A stretch of 59,030 nucleotides of DNA, from the NCBI GenBank assembly GCA_025677835.1, contig JAIXMR010000084.1, positions 62,501 through 121,530 of the forward strand. Reading direction: 5' to 3'. The notes below the pieces were generated by a model, which saw only the letters and a program-made list of their open reading frames with translations, did no database searches and had not been told where the DNA came from. The first letter of the stretch is position 1; each line of letters begins with the position of its first letter. This DNA comes from Sporodiniella umbellata (Eukaryota; Mucoromycota; Mucoromycetes; Mucorales; Rhizopodaceae). Positions 34,453-44,528 of the stretch are shown here, in pieces. The translations under genes were made by a program, and so were the position numbers.

Positions 34453-35436
34453 TTATTTCTTTCGAGTAAAAGCCGGGCCATGGTCAATCAAGTGATCAAT
34501 CTGTTGAATGAGCTGTTGGAGGTCTTGAAAGTAATCCAAGTCGACTTTTTCTTTTGTTTCCAAAAAGCGAGTTTTCAAAAAGTGGCCAGCCTGATCGACA
34601 GTTGTAAAGGTTGGGAACAATAAGAACAAGGTGTGTTTTTCAAGTTTGAGTCGTACGGTGGAACCTAACCAGGGCTTGAGCCGTTTGAGTAGTGCAAAGA
34701 GGTGTTGCATATGAACCGAGTAAGACTGATGTTGTTTTTCCAAGCGCTTGACAAGATCCTCTTTGCCATCATGGTCGGGTTGCCAGTCCAAAGGCAGACG
34801 ACTATGGACAGCATGACGGGTATCCCGGGTCAAGGTAAGCAGGATATCTTGTTCTTGACTTAAAAAGACTTTGGGTGAAGAAGGATGAGTGGCATGAACC
34901 ACATTGGGGCAGTCGGTCAACGAGACAACCTGCATCATTCCCTGGTTGGGTACACTCATGGGTGAAGAAGCCTTGGAAGGCCCATCCGCCCCCGATGGCA
35001 TCTTGGTCGGGGTGAAAAGTCGAGAGAGTGGGGCGAAAGGCGACGTGGGCTGGAACACACAAGGCGCTTTGGTAGTGGAAAACGAACGTACTGAAGGACC
35101 GCGAAAAGGGCTGGCACGAAATCCCATCGTACTGCCGGACATCATCGACCGAAACTGCTGTTGTCCTGTCCATAATCCGACTCCCGGCCGACGCACGCTG
35201 GGATTCGAAAACACTTTGACCATAGGAAAATGACTATGCAACGCTTGAAGAAGCTGTGCCTTTTGAGCAGGTACATTCTTGACCTGGATAAGTTGCATCG
35301 CTTGCTGAAAACTTGCTTGCTGCGTAATCGTAGGTTGTAGCACAGGTTGCTGAACTGCCACTAGTTTATCAATCCTTACTTGAAGGTAATGCCGCACTTG
35401 TTGTAACGACGTAAAGAGTTTCGAAGGTCGTAACAT
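34453..35436 (-). CDS. Uncharacterised protein, probably mitochondrial
   Basis: Single exon, 327 aa from the ATG at 35436. The frame stays open for 36 codons upstream, but that stretch lies over promoter-like DNA. The N-terminus MLRPSKLFTSLQQVRHYLQ is basic and amphipathic with no acidic residues, as in mitochondrial presequences, and there is a second RSFSTTK-like motif near residue 125. The centre is Pro/Ser-rich; the C-terminal 120 residues are predicted helical (RLEKQHQSYSVHMQHLFALL and following) and end in basic ARTRKK-like residues. I recognise no family. Gln-rich helices near residues 30-75 are notable. It is co-oriented behind chitin synthase with a 333-bp gap. Confidence 0.7.
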   Translation of the reverse strand: MLRPSKLFTSLQQVRHYLQVRIDKLVAVQQPVLQPTITQQASFQQAMQLIQVKNVPAQKAQLLQALHSHFPMVKVFSNPSVRRPGVGLWTGQQQFRSMMSGSTMGFRASPFRGPSVRSFSTTKAPCVFQPTSPFAPLSRLFTPTKMPSGADGPSKASSPMSVPNQGMMQVVSLTDCPNVVHATHPSSPKVFLSQEQDILLTLTRDTRHAVHSRLPLDWQPDHDGKEDLVKRLEKQHQSYSVHMQHLFALLKRLKPWLGSTVRLKLEKHTLFLLFPTFTTVDQAGHFLKTRFLETKEKVDLDYFQDLQQLIQQIDHLIDHGPAFTRKK

Positions 35437-35540
35437 CTTTATTTTTTTTTTGGTCGAAAGAAAAGAAAAAATCGAAACAAAGGATGGAATTGATTTTATA
35501 TGGCTAGTGGTAGGGACAAGTGTCATGTGGCAAATAACCA

Positions 35541-35545
35541 CCAAT
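35541..35545 (-). promoter_or_regulatory. CCAAT-type element upstream of the mitochondrial-type gene
   Basis: CCAATCAG reads on the plus strand (ATTGG on the gene strand) about 105 bp before the start codon at 35436, the usual distance for a HAP-complex site. HAP regulation of mitochondrial genes is common in fungi; use here is inference. Confidence 0.35.
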
Positions 35546-35769
35546 CAGAACACGTTGAAATTTGCATAATCCCACCTCCATAAAAAAAACTTTTTCTCAA
35601 TCCAACGTTAAAATACACTCTGGACTTTGTGCACTACCGATCCCCCTTTGTCATGATGGCTGAAGGTTTCAAAAATGGGTTTATTATGAATGATGAGAGT
35701 AGTAGGAATAGTGAATACATTAGGGAGTCTATACATTGTCTGTGTGTTTTTCTAAAGGGCTTGAACCCA

Positions 35770-36601
35770 TTAGCTTGCAATCAAAACGTTGAGCATCAAA
35801 AAGATACAGGAGCCTATAAAACGAAATAGACCTAGCCCGCAATTTACCCACAGGAGGACGGTCATATAAGTGGTTCCTGCTGAGGGTACAAATAGGGAGA
35901 TGTACTCAGGAGCAGTAATAAAGATAACCAAAAGTGCGTTACAGGCGATCCATGCCAACATCAGATGGGTTCGAAACGCTCGTTGATAATCGTCTTGAGT
36001 CAGCTTTGGTTTGCCTTCTTGCTCAGAGCTAGGTTTATCATCCAGGGCAAACAAGGCTGCATCGTACTGACAGTTGATGTCATGTTGGTCCGCTGGTAAT
36101 TCGACTTCCACCGTCTTTATCCCCTTTTGTTTTTCTGATACTTTGACAACGCCTAAATCCTTGTCTACTGAGGTGTCGCCTTTCGTTCCCCAACTGCGTT
36201 TAAAAAAAAGTTAAGTCTCGTATTTTCCTTGATGTTATCTACCTCACATCGTGCGTATTACAGAACGCATAAATATTCAGAATGTTAATATAACCTGGCA
36301 GTAGTAGAAGGTAGGGCAAAAAACTAGTCAACATATGATATGGCTGACGGTGTAGACAGCTCGAGACAAAGTAGATACCATAGGTCGAGCCCAAAGAGAT
36401 CACCATATTCCTCAGACCAGGATCACTCATAGCAATCAAAAAGTTTTCTGAAGTGCTTTTGGTCCATTGGTTTTGCTGTGCTGCTATTTGAATGCCTTTA
36501 TAAATCAGCCAGGAGGCAGCAAAAAGCATATAGACCATCAAAAGAGCAAAACCTACCAGACAAGTCATAAAGAGATACTTGGACCTATAGCATGGTGTCA
36601 A

Positions 36602-36632
<31 letters not shown>

Positions 36633-38040
36633 CTTTTCTGGTTATAGTACGTACCCTTGAGGCCGATTGCCCATAGAGCAAATAAATAAAATGAATACAA
36701 GAGCAGCATAAGCGTATCTACAAAAATCAAATATTTTACTACCCCAATCGTTTCCAAACGGACTTGTCGTAGGATCTGCTAATGACTTTGTCATAAAATA
36801 AAATGTAATATAGAAATTTCCCTTTAAAAAACAAACTGTGAGCCCAAGTGCCACTATGTTTCTTGTAAAAATAAAATAAAATACAAAATAAAGCTTACTA
36901 CTGAAAACCAAGAAAACAACAGACTAATAACGTTGTAGATTGCTTCTATAATCAAAAGTAAGGTACGACTGAAACCATGTGCGCTTTTCCAGATTTTGGC
37001 AAAATGAATCAAACCATAGACACCAGCAAAAAAAGAGCCATTGAGCCAACGTCTACGCTGAGAGATGAATTCTGGAAGTTGAGAAGGCACATCTGTTTCC
37101 CCGAAAGCGCTTTTGACATAGTGTAGTAACCAACGTTCGTCCTTTTTGGCAACGAGCTCAAAACACAAGATCCGATCTTCTGCAAGATACATATTGGCTT
37201 CAAAAAGACCAGCCTTAGCGCCTTCTTGATGAAGGTCCTCTCCCAAGAAATATTTCTGAAGAGGGCCTTGACCATTCACATCGTTTTTGAGAGCCGCATA
37301 ACGATAGGCAGAAAAGGCACCTGGTAAAACAGAGATATAGCCCAGGACAGACTCGAGTGGTTTATCAAGAATATTGGACATTTTGTACTCGAAATTCTGA
37401 GCAGCCACCAAAGGATTGGCTAGCTGAAGACAGGCAGTACCCAACATGGCTCGGATCTCTCCACAAGCACCTCCCACCAGCGGTTGACGATCGAATACTT
37501 TCCAAAGTTGATAGATACTGCTATTGCCCGGTCGAGTGCCCACATCCAGCAACACACAGACGTTGGGATTTAAGATGGGTCCGAAAGCATTAAAAAACCA
37601 ACGATGAGAGTTGATTTTCTTTGCGTTTTTTTCTTTAAGGCAGAACAGCGTTTGGACTGGCACAATTCCTTTGTTGGATCCTTTGATATTCATTTCGGAA
37701 TCAATAGAGATTTGAGTGGTGTACTACCCCAAAAAAAAAAAAAAGTTAGGTTTCTCTTTGTAGTGTGAGAACCTACTTCATAAATATGCGCCTTGACAGG
37801 CTTGTCCCCCACCATGTTTTTAGCTATGCCTGATTGATAGATTCCCATGGATTCCAAAACACTCAACACGCGTTGGTTGACTACCTTTCTTCCATCGGCT
37901 ATGATACATACCACCACCTTTTTCCAGCCTTCGGGTCCCCACATAGCGCTTCTTTTCATGTTGCATAGATGAGCAATATTTTTCATGACACCATGCATTG
38001 TACGTGTAAATAGGATTTCGTCTTCCTTTTGTTATGGATT

Positions 38041-38074
<34 letters not shown>

Positions 38075-38539
38075 GAGCGCAAAACATCTAAAGTCTCTAG
38101 TTACATTATACATTGTCATCACTATAAACAGCTCTGTCTCTCGATGGTAGAGCTTGGGTCGAAGCGTGAAGCCTTGAGACTGGAAATCGTCTGGCTCACA
38201 AGTGGCGGCTGTATATCTTAATTGACAGAACTCTTCATGCTCCGATCCGTTCAAGGCACCCAGCAGTCGATCCGGAATCGGACAGTCCAAGACAAGATGG
38301 TTGTTTGTAAGAGGCACGCGACGGGTAGCTCTACGTTGTGTGCCTGAAGTTTTGGGTGCATCCAGATAAGACTCTGTACGGTCCAAAGGTTGTTTTTTCT
38401 TTTTTTTTTGCGATTTTAAGGAAGACAGCGTTTGTTGGTTTCGGGCATAGTTTGTTTCTTGCTCCACAATTGGCTGGTGGTTCGGTGCCGATGAAAACCA
38501 GCCACTAAACCAGCCTCCAGTTCTTTTTTCTTCTGACAT
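35770..38539 (-). CDS. CHS: Chitin synthase, division 1 (class I/II type)
   Basis: Polymerises UDP-GlcNAc into chitin at the plasma membrane. Exons 38105-38539, 37777-38025, 36899-37723, 36655-36821, 36243-36584 and 35770-36193 give 813 aa. The splice at 38026-38104 creates [20 protein letters not shown], a hallmark of the family. Then follow [16 protein letters not shown], the DxD-region [40 protein letters not shown], the catalytic [13 protein letters not shown], the SLADPTT motif and, made by the last splice, CNTHDVSWGTKGD. Several transmembrane helices lie after QRRRW, with two more at the C-terminus. The 145-residue N-terminus is short and hydrophilic, as in classes I-II, with no myosin or cytochrome b5 module. 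An (AT)n tract lies in the fourth intron. Confidence 0.95.
36598..36627. repeat. (AT)n microsatellite in chitin synthase intron
   Basis: About 26 bases of alternating A/T inside the 70-nt intron at 36585-36654. It occupies over a third of the intron, between the branch region and the donor, so its length may affect splicing distance. Confidence 0.85.
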
Positions 38540-39035
38540 GACACTCTTTTGTTTGGTTTTATAAACAGAAAAAAAGAAATAAAAGGCAAAAAAAAAAAAA
38601 GCAGTGGAAGGAAACAGGGGCGTGTGTAACATTACCAAATGGGTAACAATGTTTTCAGTTAAAGTCCCTTCTCTTTCGCTATTGGCTAGTTTATTTGCCT
38701 TCAATACGCATGACAATTGTTGAAAATGTCATCACTCTAGACACAGCCTACAAAAAAAAAAAAAAAAAAAAAAACGTCATTCTAAATCAAGTAAGGTTGG
38801 AGATCAAAAAAGAGCCTTGGGTGTTCTTGCAAGCAACGTTATATTTTCTCGTTCATGATGCACAGCGTGTTAAATTGATTGTTGATATAAACTGGGTTCA
38901 AGGCTTTATACGTTTGTAAAGAGCGCCAACCTACAGCATATCTATCACAGAATAAGCTAAAAGGCAATTGGAATACCGCTTTTAAGGCCATAGACCTCTT
39001 TTTTTTTTTTTCTTTATTGATTGACTTTCATCACC
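38540..39035. other. Divergent spacer between chitin synthase and DUF726 genes
   Basis: 496 bp without coding potential. It contains A/T runs (38590-38600, 38752-38774) and a T-rich stretch just before the DUF726 start at 39036. Both promoters must lie here. Confidence 0.5.
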
Positions 39036-40355
39036 ATGTCAGATAAACCTTTAGTGGCGCTTTCTGTTGAAAATTGGAATGAGGAGCAAAAAATAGCCAT
39101 TGCTAGAGCTTCAGGTCAAGCCTTGACCCAAAGTTCTTTGGACAAGCCTTGGTCTACGGAGCTTTGGAACCATCTGCTGGCATACCTTAAACTTGATCAA
39201 GAACAATTGAGTAGTGATTACCAACAAAGGTAGTTGGTCATTGCTAACTATTCTTTACTATTTAGTGAATCATCCACTTTCGTTAGAGGAAGCTAAAGAG
39301 AGAATCCAAGACATTCGCATTGATGTCCTGCTGGACTTGGTAGCGCTTGCTTTGTATGGTCAAAAGCAAGACATGAACTACGATGCACGATCGCGTCGAT
39401 TTTTATTAGAGCTTGAGCATCTCCTTGATCTTTCACGCGGCGACCTGAATTCAGTTGAACGTAGCGTGAGCCAACAGATTTATTATGCGCTTGAAGAGCA
39501 AGAACAAAAGAACGACGCATCTTCCTCCTCTATCAAAAAGGCTTTAAAGAAAGGAGCCCAAAACAACAAGGCGCTGCGATGGGCTGCTACCGGTGCGGGC
39601 ATTGTAGGCGGAGGAGCCATTATAGCCCTGACAGGAGGTCTAGCCGCTCCTTTGCTGGCACCTTTCTTGGTCGGCATCACTGGCGCGGGTTTTTTCGCTA
39701 CAGCAGGTGGAGTAGCCTTGGTCACCAGTCTGTTTGGGCTCACAGGTGGCGGGCTGGCCGGATGGAAAATGCACAGAAGAATGAAAGGGATCTCTGAATT
39801 TGAGTTTACTCGGATTTTGAACGACCCAGACCTACCACCCATCCCGAGCCTGCACTGCACGATATGCGTCTCGGGTTTCTTGATGGAAGAAAACGATGCA
39901 AAGGTAAACCCAAAAAGAAGAATCAGAAAGAGGTGAATTAACACTGCCTAGGCTCCTTGGGAGAGTGCGTTCACAGGGAAACATGGGAACAACAACGACA
40001 TATTTTGCTTAGAATACGAGAAAAATGAGCTTTTACAACTTGGGTACTCGTTTCAAAAATTTGTGAGGGATTCAGCTGTCAAATATGCAGGCATAGAAGT
40101 AGCTAAAACGACGATGCTGAAGGCTGTGTTTGGTAAGCACGCGCTAGATCTGTTTTTTTTTTTTTTTTTTTTTTTTTTTTCTGATTCACTTTTTTATAAT
40201 TGTAGCGGCTGTGGCATTACCTGCAACCATCCTCAAGGTGGCTGACGTGATTGATAACCCTTGGCAGATTGCTGCTGATCGATCCAAGAAAGCAGGACTT
40301 GGTAAGCATATATCTATCTATGCGCATGTATTTAATTTGTTTTTGAATTGCTTGC

Positions 40356-40386
<31 letters not shown>

Positions 40387-40794
40387 TTGGCAGATGTGTT
40401 ACAGGAAAAGGTCCAGGGAAACAGACCGTGTAACTTGATAGGTTATAGCTGCGGATGCTTAGTCATTTGGAACTGTTTGCTTGAGCTACAGAAACGAGGA
40501 TGTGTAAGAATGATAGACCATGTGGTCATGATGGGGGCCCCTATATCGATCGAAGATCAAGCAGAATGGCTTGCTGCCGAATCAGTAGTGACAGGCGATT
40601 TTGTTAACTGCTATTCCACTCGTGACTGGGTACTGGGCTTCATTTACAGACTACACTCTCTCAGTACTAGCGTGGCTGGTTTAGAGCCTGTCAAGATAGG
40701 AAAGATTCGAAATTTTGAAATCTCTAGCGTGGACGGACACACCAAATACCCAGAATTTGTAAAAAGCATACTTGACCAAATCGACCTTGAATAA
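39036..40794 (+). CDS. DUF726/TMCO4 family alpha/beta-hydrolase-like membrane protein
   Basis: Exons 39036-39210, 39266-39903, 39952-40132, 40206-40301 and 40385-40794 give 499 aa. A Gly/Ala-rich membrane segment around residues 195-250 (GAGIVGGGAIIALTGGLAAP and on) precedes the hydrolase half, as in the TMCO4/yeast Mil1 family. The nucleophile elbow reads LIGYSCG (Ser near 385), followed by VVMMGAPI, and the C-terminus has the DGHTKYPE segment expected to carry the catalytic His. NPWQIAADRSKKAGL is another family block. The first splice is uncertain: donors at 39211 (GTAGTG) and 39214 (GTGATT) both keep frame. The last intron ends in a run of over 20 A. Function in the family is poorly known; a lipid or ester substrate is inferred. 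Confidence 0.85.
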
Positions 40795-40800
40795 ATTACT

Positions 40801-43800
40801 TTATTTAAACAAATCTGAAATGGCTTTGATAGTGTCGTAAGGATTTCCCTGCATAATATCCTGCTCAAGAAATCCCGTTGCGATTGTTTCCAATTGCGAA
40901 AAGCGTTCTTGATCGCTTTCTTTTACCACTTTATCAATGTCTTTCTCTTTAGAATATTTATCAGAGAGCACCAGAGCTAAAATTCAAACCTTAATCCATA
41001 GTTTATCTACCTTTTTTTTTTTTTTTTTTTTTTTTTGTGATAGTTTACATCGTTCAATCACCTCAGTGGGCAGACCTGCAATTCCAGCACACCATGTGCC
41101 ATAAGAAGCCATGCTTCCGATACCAGGTGTGATACGGTACAAAAAGACAACATCACTCTTCTTTGGCTCTCCATCCAAGCTATCAATTTCTTGACATACA
41201 ATTTCGGTGTGTGAAAAAGTAATGCGTTTTTGACAAGATAAAATGTTTTTTTGAAATATATCTAGAGCAAGGTCAACAAGATGTCTACAAAAAAAAAAAA
41301 ACGATATTTTTTTTACCATGAAAATGCGTACTGGACAAGACTTTAGGACACTGGGTGCCTTTTGATAAAAAATAACCTAGGATAGAACTAAACAAAGCAG
41401 CCCCATCCGTATTTTCAGTTCCCTAAAACGTAGACTCTTGTCAAAAGAAAACTTGGGTTTATTCCTTGTAAAATACCTTTCCAAACTCGTCAATAACAAT
41501 TAAGCTCTGGCATGTGCTATTAAGTAGTGCTTTTTTGAGTTGTTGCAAATCATATACAAATGCACTTTGATGCTTTCAATAAAGGAAAATTAGCCCTCCT
41601 TTTTTTTTTTGAGTCAAGAAACCTTTGATATGGTTTCGGAAGTTTGAGCTCTAATAAACAACTTGTCTGTAATCCCAATGGTTGCATCTTTTGCCGGAAC
41701 AAAACTAAGCAAGCGTTAGCTATTCTTATTCTTATTTTTTGTATGGGCTTGTACCTTCCAATATGAGCCATATAAACAATAAGAGCCACTTGTTTCAAGT
41801 AAACACTTTTTCCGGAAAAATTAGCTCCTGTAACAACCTGAATACTACAGAGTGTTTCGTTTTCTGATGATTCGAACCCTTCGCCTCCTTTGAGATGAGT
41901 GTCGTTGGGTATAAATTGACTCATAGAGATTTCTTGTAGAGGGTGTCTGCCTTTGTGAATCTCCAACACGCTTGTTTCTGTCATGGTTGGTTGTGTGTAG
42001 TTGTATTTTAGAGCGACCACAGAAAATGAGAGTAAACTGCCACCCAAAAAAAAAAAAACTTTAGCGGACTCTTTGAGTATAGTATTTACCAGTCAAGATA
42101 AGACAACACTTTCTCTAGCTTTGTCAATTGGTTTTTGTGTTCCAAGATTCGTTGAGAGAGTTTTTGTGTAATTTCAATTTCTCGGTCTACAATCATAGTA
42201 TGGATATCACCCACAGTCTCATCTAGTTCTGGCTTTTGATTGAGTCTAGCGTGATAAAAAAAAAAAAATCACTTGCCTTTTGTTTTTTCATTTTTATAAT
42301 AAACATTATCAGCTGTCATAAACTTTTTTTTTTTTGGGGGGGAGGGTTTAGAGATAAAGAAATAGAGCACTAGCTTTGATTACCTGCAATTGAAATTCAG
42401 GTAAATAGGTTTTGATAAAAGTTTGAATCGTCAATGATTCGTGGGTGTTTGGCGACACGTAACGACTTTTAGGAAAAGTGATCAAGTAACCCATTTGAGG
42501 GAAATAGATAACATTTAAACAAGCACCGATATCCACGGGCAATTCTTTGCTCTGTTGGATTGCGATTTGCAACTTTTTTTTTTTTTAAACAAAAAAAAGT
42601 TGAAATAAAGAAAGGATTCGGATTATTTACCAGATAACTATCCAAAGAGCTGTATTTCTTCTTTAATTCATCCAGTTCCTTTTTTTTATAAAAAAAAAAA
42701 AGATAAGTGAAAACAGATGAGACCAAACTTTACTGGATCCAATTGTTTGTTGATGATCAATCTCCCTTCCCTTTGACTGGTCTCAAAATCAATCTGTTGT
42801 TGTTTTAATCGTTGTTACAATCGATCTATTGTTCGATTTTTACCAGAGCATTTATTTCTGCACCAATGATTTTGATTTGTTCTGTACAGTCAAAACAAGC
42901 CTCTGTCTGTTGAAACAGAGGAAGTTCAACCTTTTTGCTTTTCAAGCGGACCAGGACGTCAAAGATAGATAGACTATGGAGAACAAACTTTTTGAGAGTG
43001 AATAGGATAGGCCCTATTTTTTTTCTTTTTTACCTTGAGTAGGCCATGCCAATCATGAATACTGGCTTTATAATCCTCAATGTTAGATAACAAGCGGTGA
43101 ATGTTGGGAATAAAAGACAGGCTGGATCTTAACTTTAGAAACTCTTTACGAACATCCGATCGAACCAAAAACGCGATGGACGCCTGTCTTTCTTCAATCG
43201 TGGACAGATGAGTGGTTGGATGAAAAATCCATTCTTTCAACTTTTTTTCTCCCAAGGGTGTTTTGGTCTTGTTCAAGAGACCTGGTTTTGAACAGAAAGC
43301 GTTACTGTTTCTTCTTCCCTGTCTCTTACCAAATAACGACAAGGATTCCTTTTGATGTTTTAAATGTATGTTTGGGTGGGGCTCGTATTCAAACAGGTTT
43401 AAAGATCTTTTTTTTTTTTTGGTTAAACTTTTTCTTCCCTATGGAAATATACCTACCGGATCGTATCGTTACTTGAGAACATCCGTTCACGGCTAATAAC
43501 AATAATAATAATAATAATAATAACAATAAACGAGATAGGATATGAAAGACATGTTACGTTGAAAAGACCTCAAGTATGGTAGGCAAGAGGCAGTCCGTGT
43601 TGTTTTTATTTTCTTGGGCTTCCAGGTATCTCAACAAGACGCCTGCACACCCGATCTATAAAGATAGATAAGCACTTTTTGAAGGGGGGGGGATGAACAA
43701 AGAAGTCTGTTCACCGTCACTTGGCTCATGTCTAAATCGAGTAAACCTTCCAACCTTAAAAAGGTATGTGTTTTGCTTCCTTCTTCAGGATCTCTGAATA

Positions 43801-44193
43801 CCGTTGGCGTGGTCGGAACATGATCTGAATACCAATTCAGGAGGGTGTGTTGACCTTTTAAGAACCCGAAATCCTTAAGGGGTAGCTTGACCATTTCATC
43901 TAATCAAGAGTTAAGAAAGCAGACGTAGAAAGCGTGCTTACAGTTCTCAACCCATGGATTTTCAAAAGATTCGGGTACCAGTACACAGCAAGGCGATAAC
44001 TGTAAGATGACTATGGAGAGAGTCAGTTCTAAAAGGTAGTTTGATAATGTCCTATTTATAGGTGACGAGAATGAATAAAACCCAAATCCGATGACACCCT
44101 GACATCCTCCATCAGCCGTAGTTTTAAGTCTTCACTTGTATGGTAAGCGCAGCCCAGCCTGTCTTTCTTTTGATGGAAGCATAGAATGTTCAT
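40801..44193 (-). CDS. MSH5: Meiotic MutS homologue MSH5
   Basis: MutS-family ATPase which, with Msh4, stabilises meiotic crossover intermediates. Nineteen exons join in phase to 807 aa: 44067-44193, 43942-44010, 43715-43899, 43558-43655, 43457-43492, 43330-43406, 43034-43281, 42844-42987, 42734-42793, 42631-42678, 42371-42572, 42276-42311, 42090-42228, 41755-42036, 41623-41704, 41477-41572, 41317-41422, 41049-41261, 40801-40976. The start (DRLGCAYHTSEDLKLRLMED) lacks the mismatch-reading MutS domain I, as in MSH4/5. Other marks are RMFSSNDTIRSLNLFEYE, NKTKTPLGEKKLKEWI, the Walker A GANFSGKSVYLKQVALI, the Walker B VIDEFGKGTENTDG, THFHDIF and LYRITPGIGSMASYG. One intron appears to be GC-AG. 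The join near 42312-42371 is the least certain. Confidence 0.9.
42229..42275 (-). other. Probable GC-AG intron in MSH5
   Basis: The upstream exon ends AAAAG and the intron begins GCAAGT, the consensus for the minor GC class of U2-type donors; it ends in CCAG. The join yields KTKELDETVGDIH, which matches the conserved MSH5 motif. No GT donor nearby gives that frame. Length 47 nt with a T13 run. Confidence 0.75.
43497..43526. repeat. (AAT)n microsatellite in MSH5 intron
   Basis: About nine AAT units inside the intron at 43493-43557, close to its 3' splice site on the gene strand. Confidence 0.85.
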
Positions 44194-44528
44194 CGAGGCA
44201 CTTTTTTTTTTTTTTTTAAAAAATGAATAAAAGAAAAACAACAACCCATCTTACTACAACATTTCTCTTTTCCTACTGACGTACTTTCGTCATGCGCAGG
44301 CACAGGTAGACTTTCTCAGCATTGAACTGTCAGAGGGGAATTTTCCCTGGTCCAGTGGCTTATGAAGCTCCAGGAGGCCATTAAAATCCAAAATCCAAAA
44401 TCTATAAAAAAAAAAAAAAAAAGGTGACGTGATAAAAATTCAGTCTCCGGGCCCCCCACCCCTATCCCTCTCATATTGAGGAAAGTAAAAAAAATTTAAA
44501 ATACCTTTGTTTCTTACCTTGTATTAAT
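44194..44528. promoter_or_regulatory. Divergent spacer between MSH5 and QCR1
   Basis: 335 bp separate the start codons of a meiotic gene (minus) and a respiratory-chain gene (plus). It contains an A17 run (44404-44421), a TGACGT-like site just after it, and a C-rich patch (44450-44460). No meiosis-specific element was recognised. Confidence 0.45.

Noticed and set aside
35437..35544. 36-residue N-terminal extension of the mitochondrial-type gene
   Set aside because: It overlaps promoter-like DNA including a CCAAT element, and the internal ATG at 35436 begins a good presequence.
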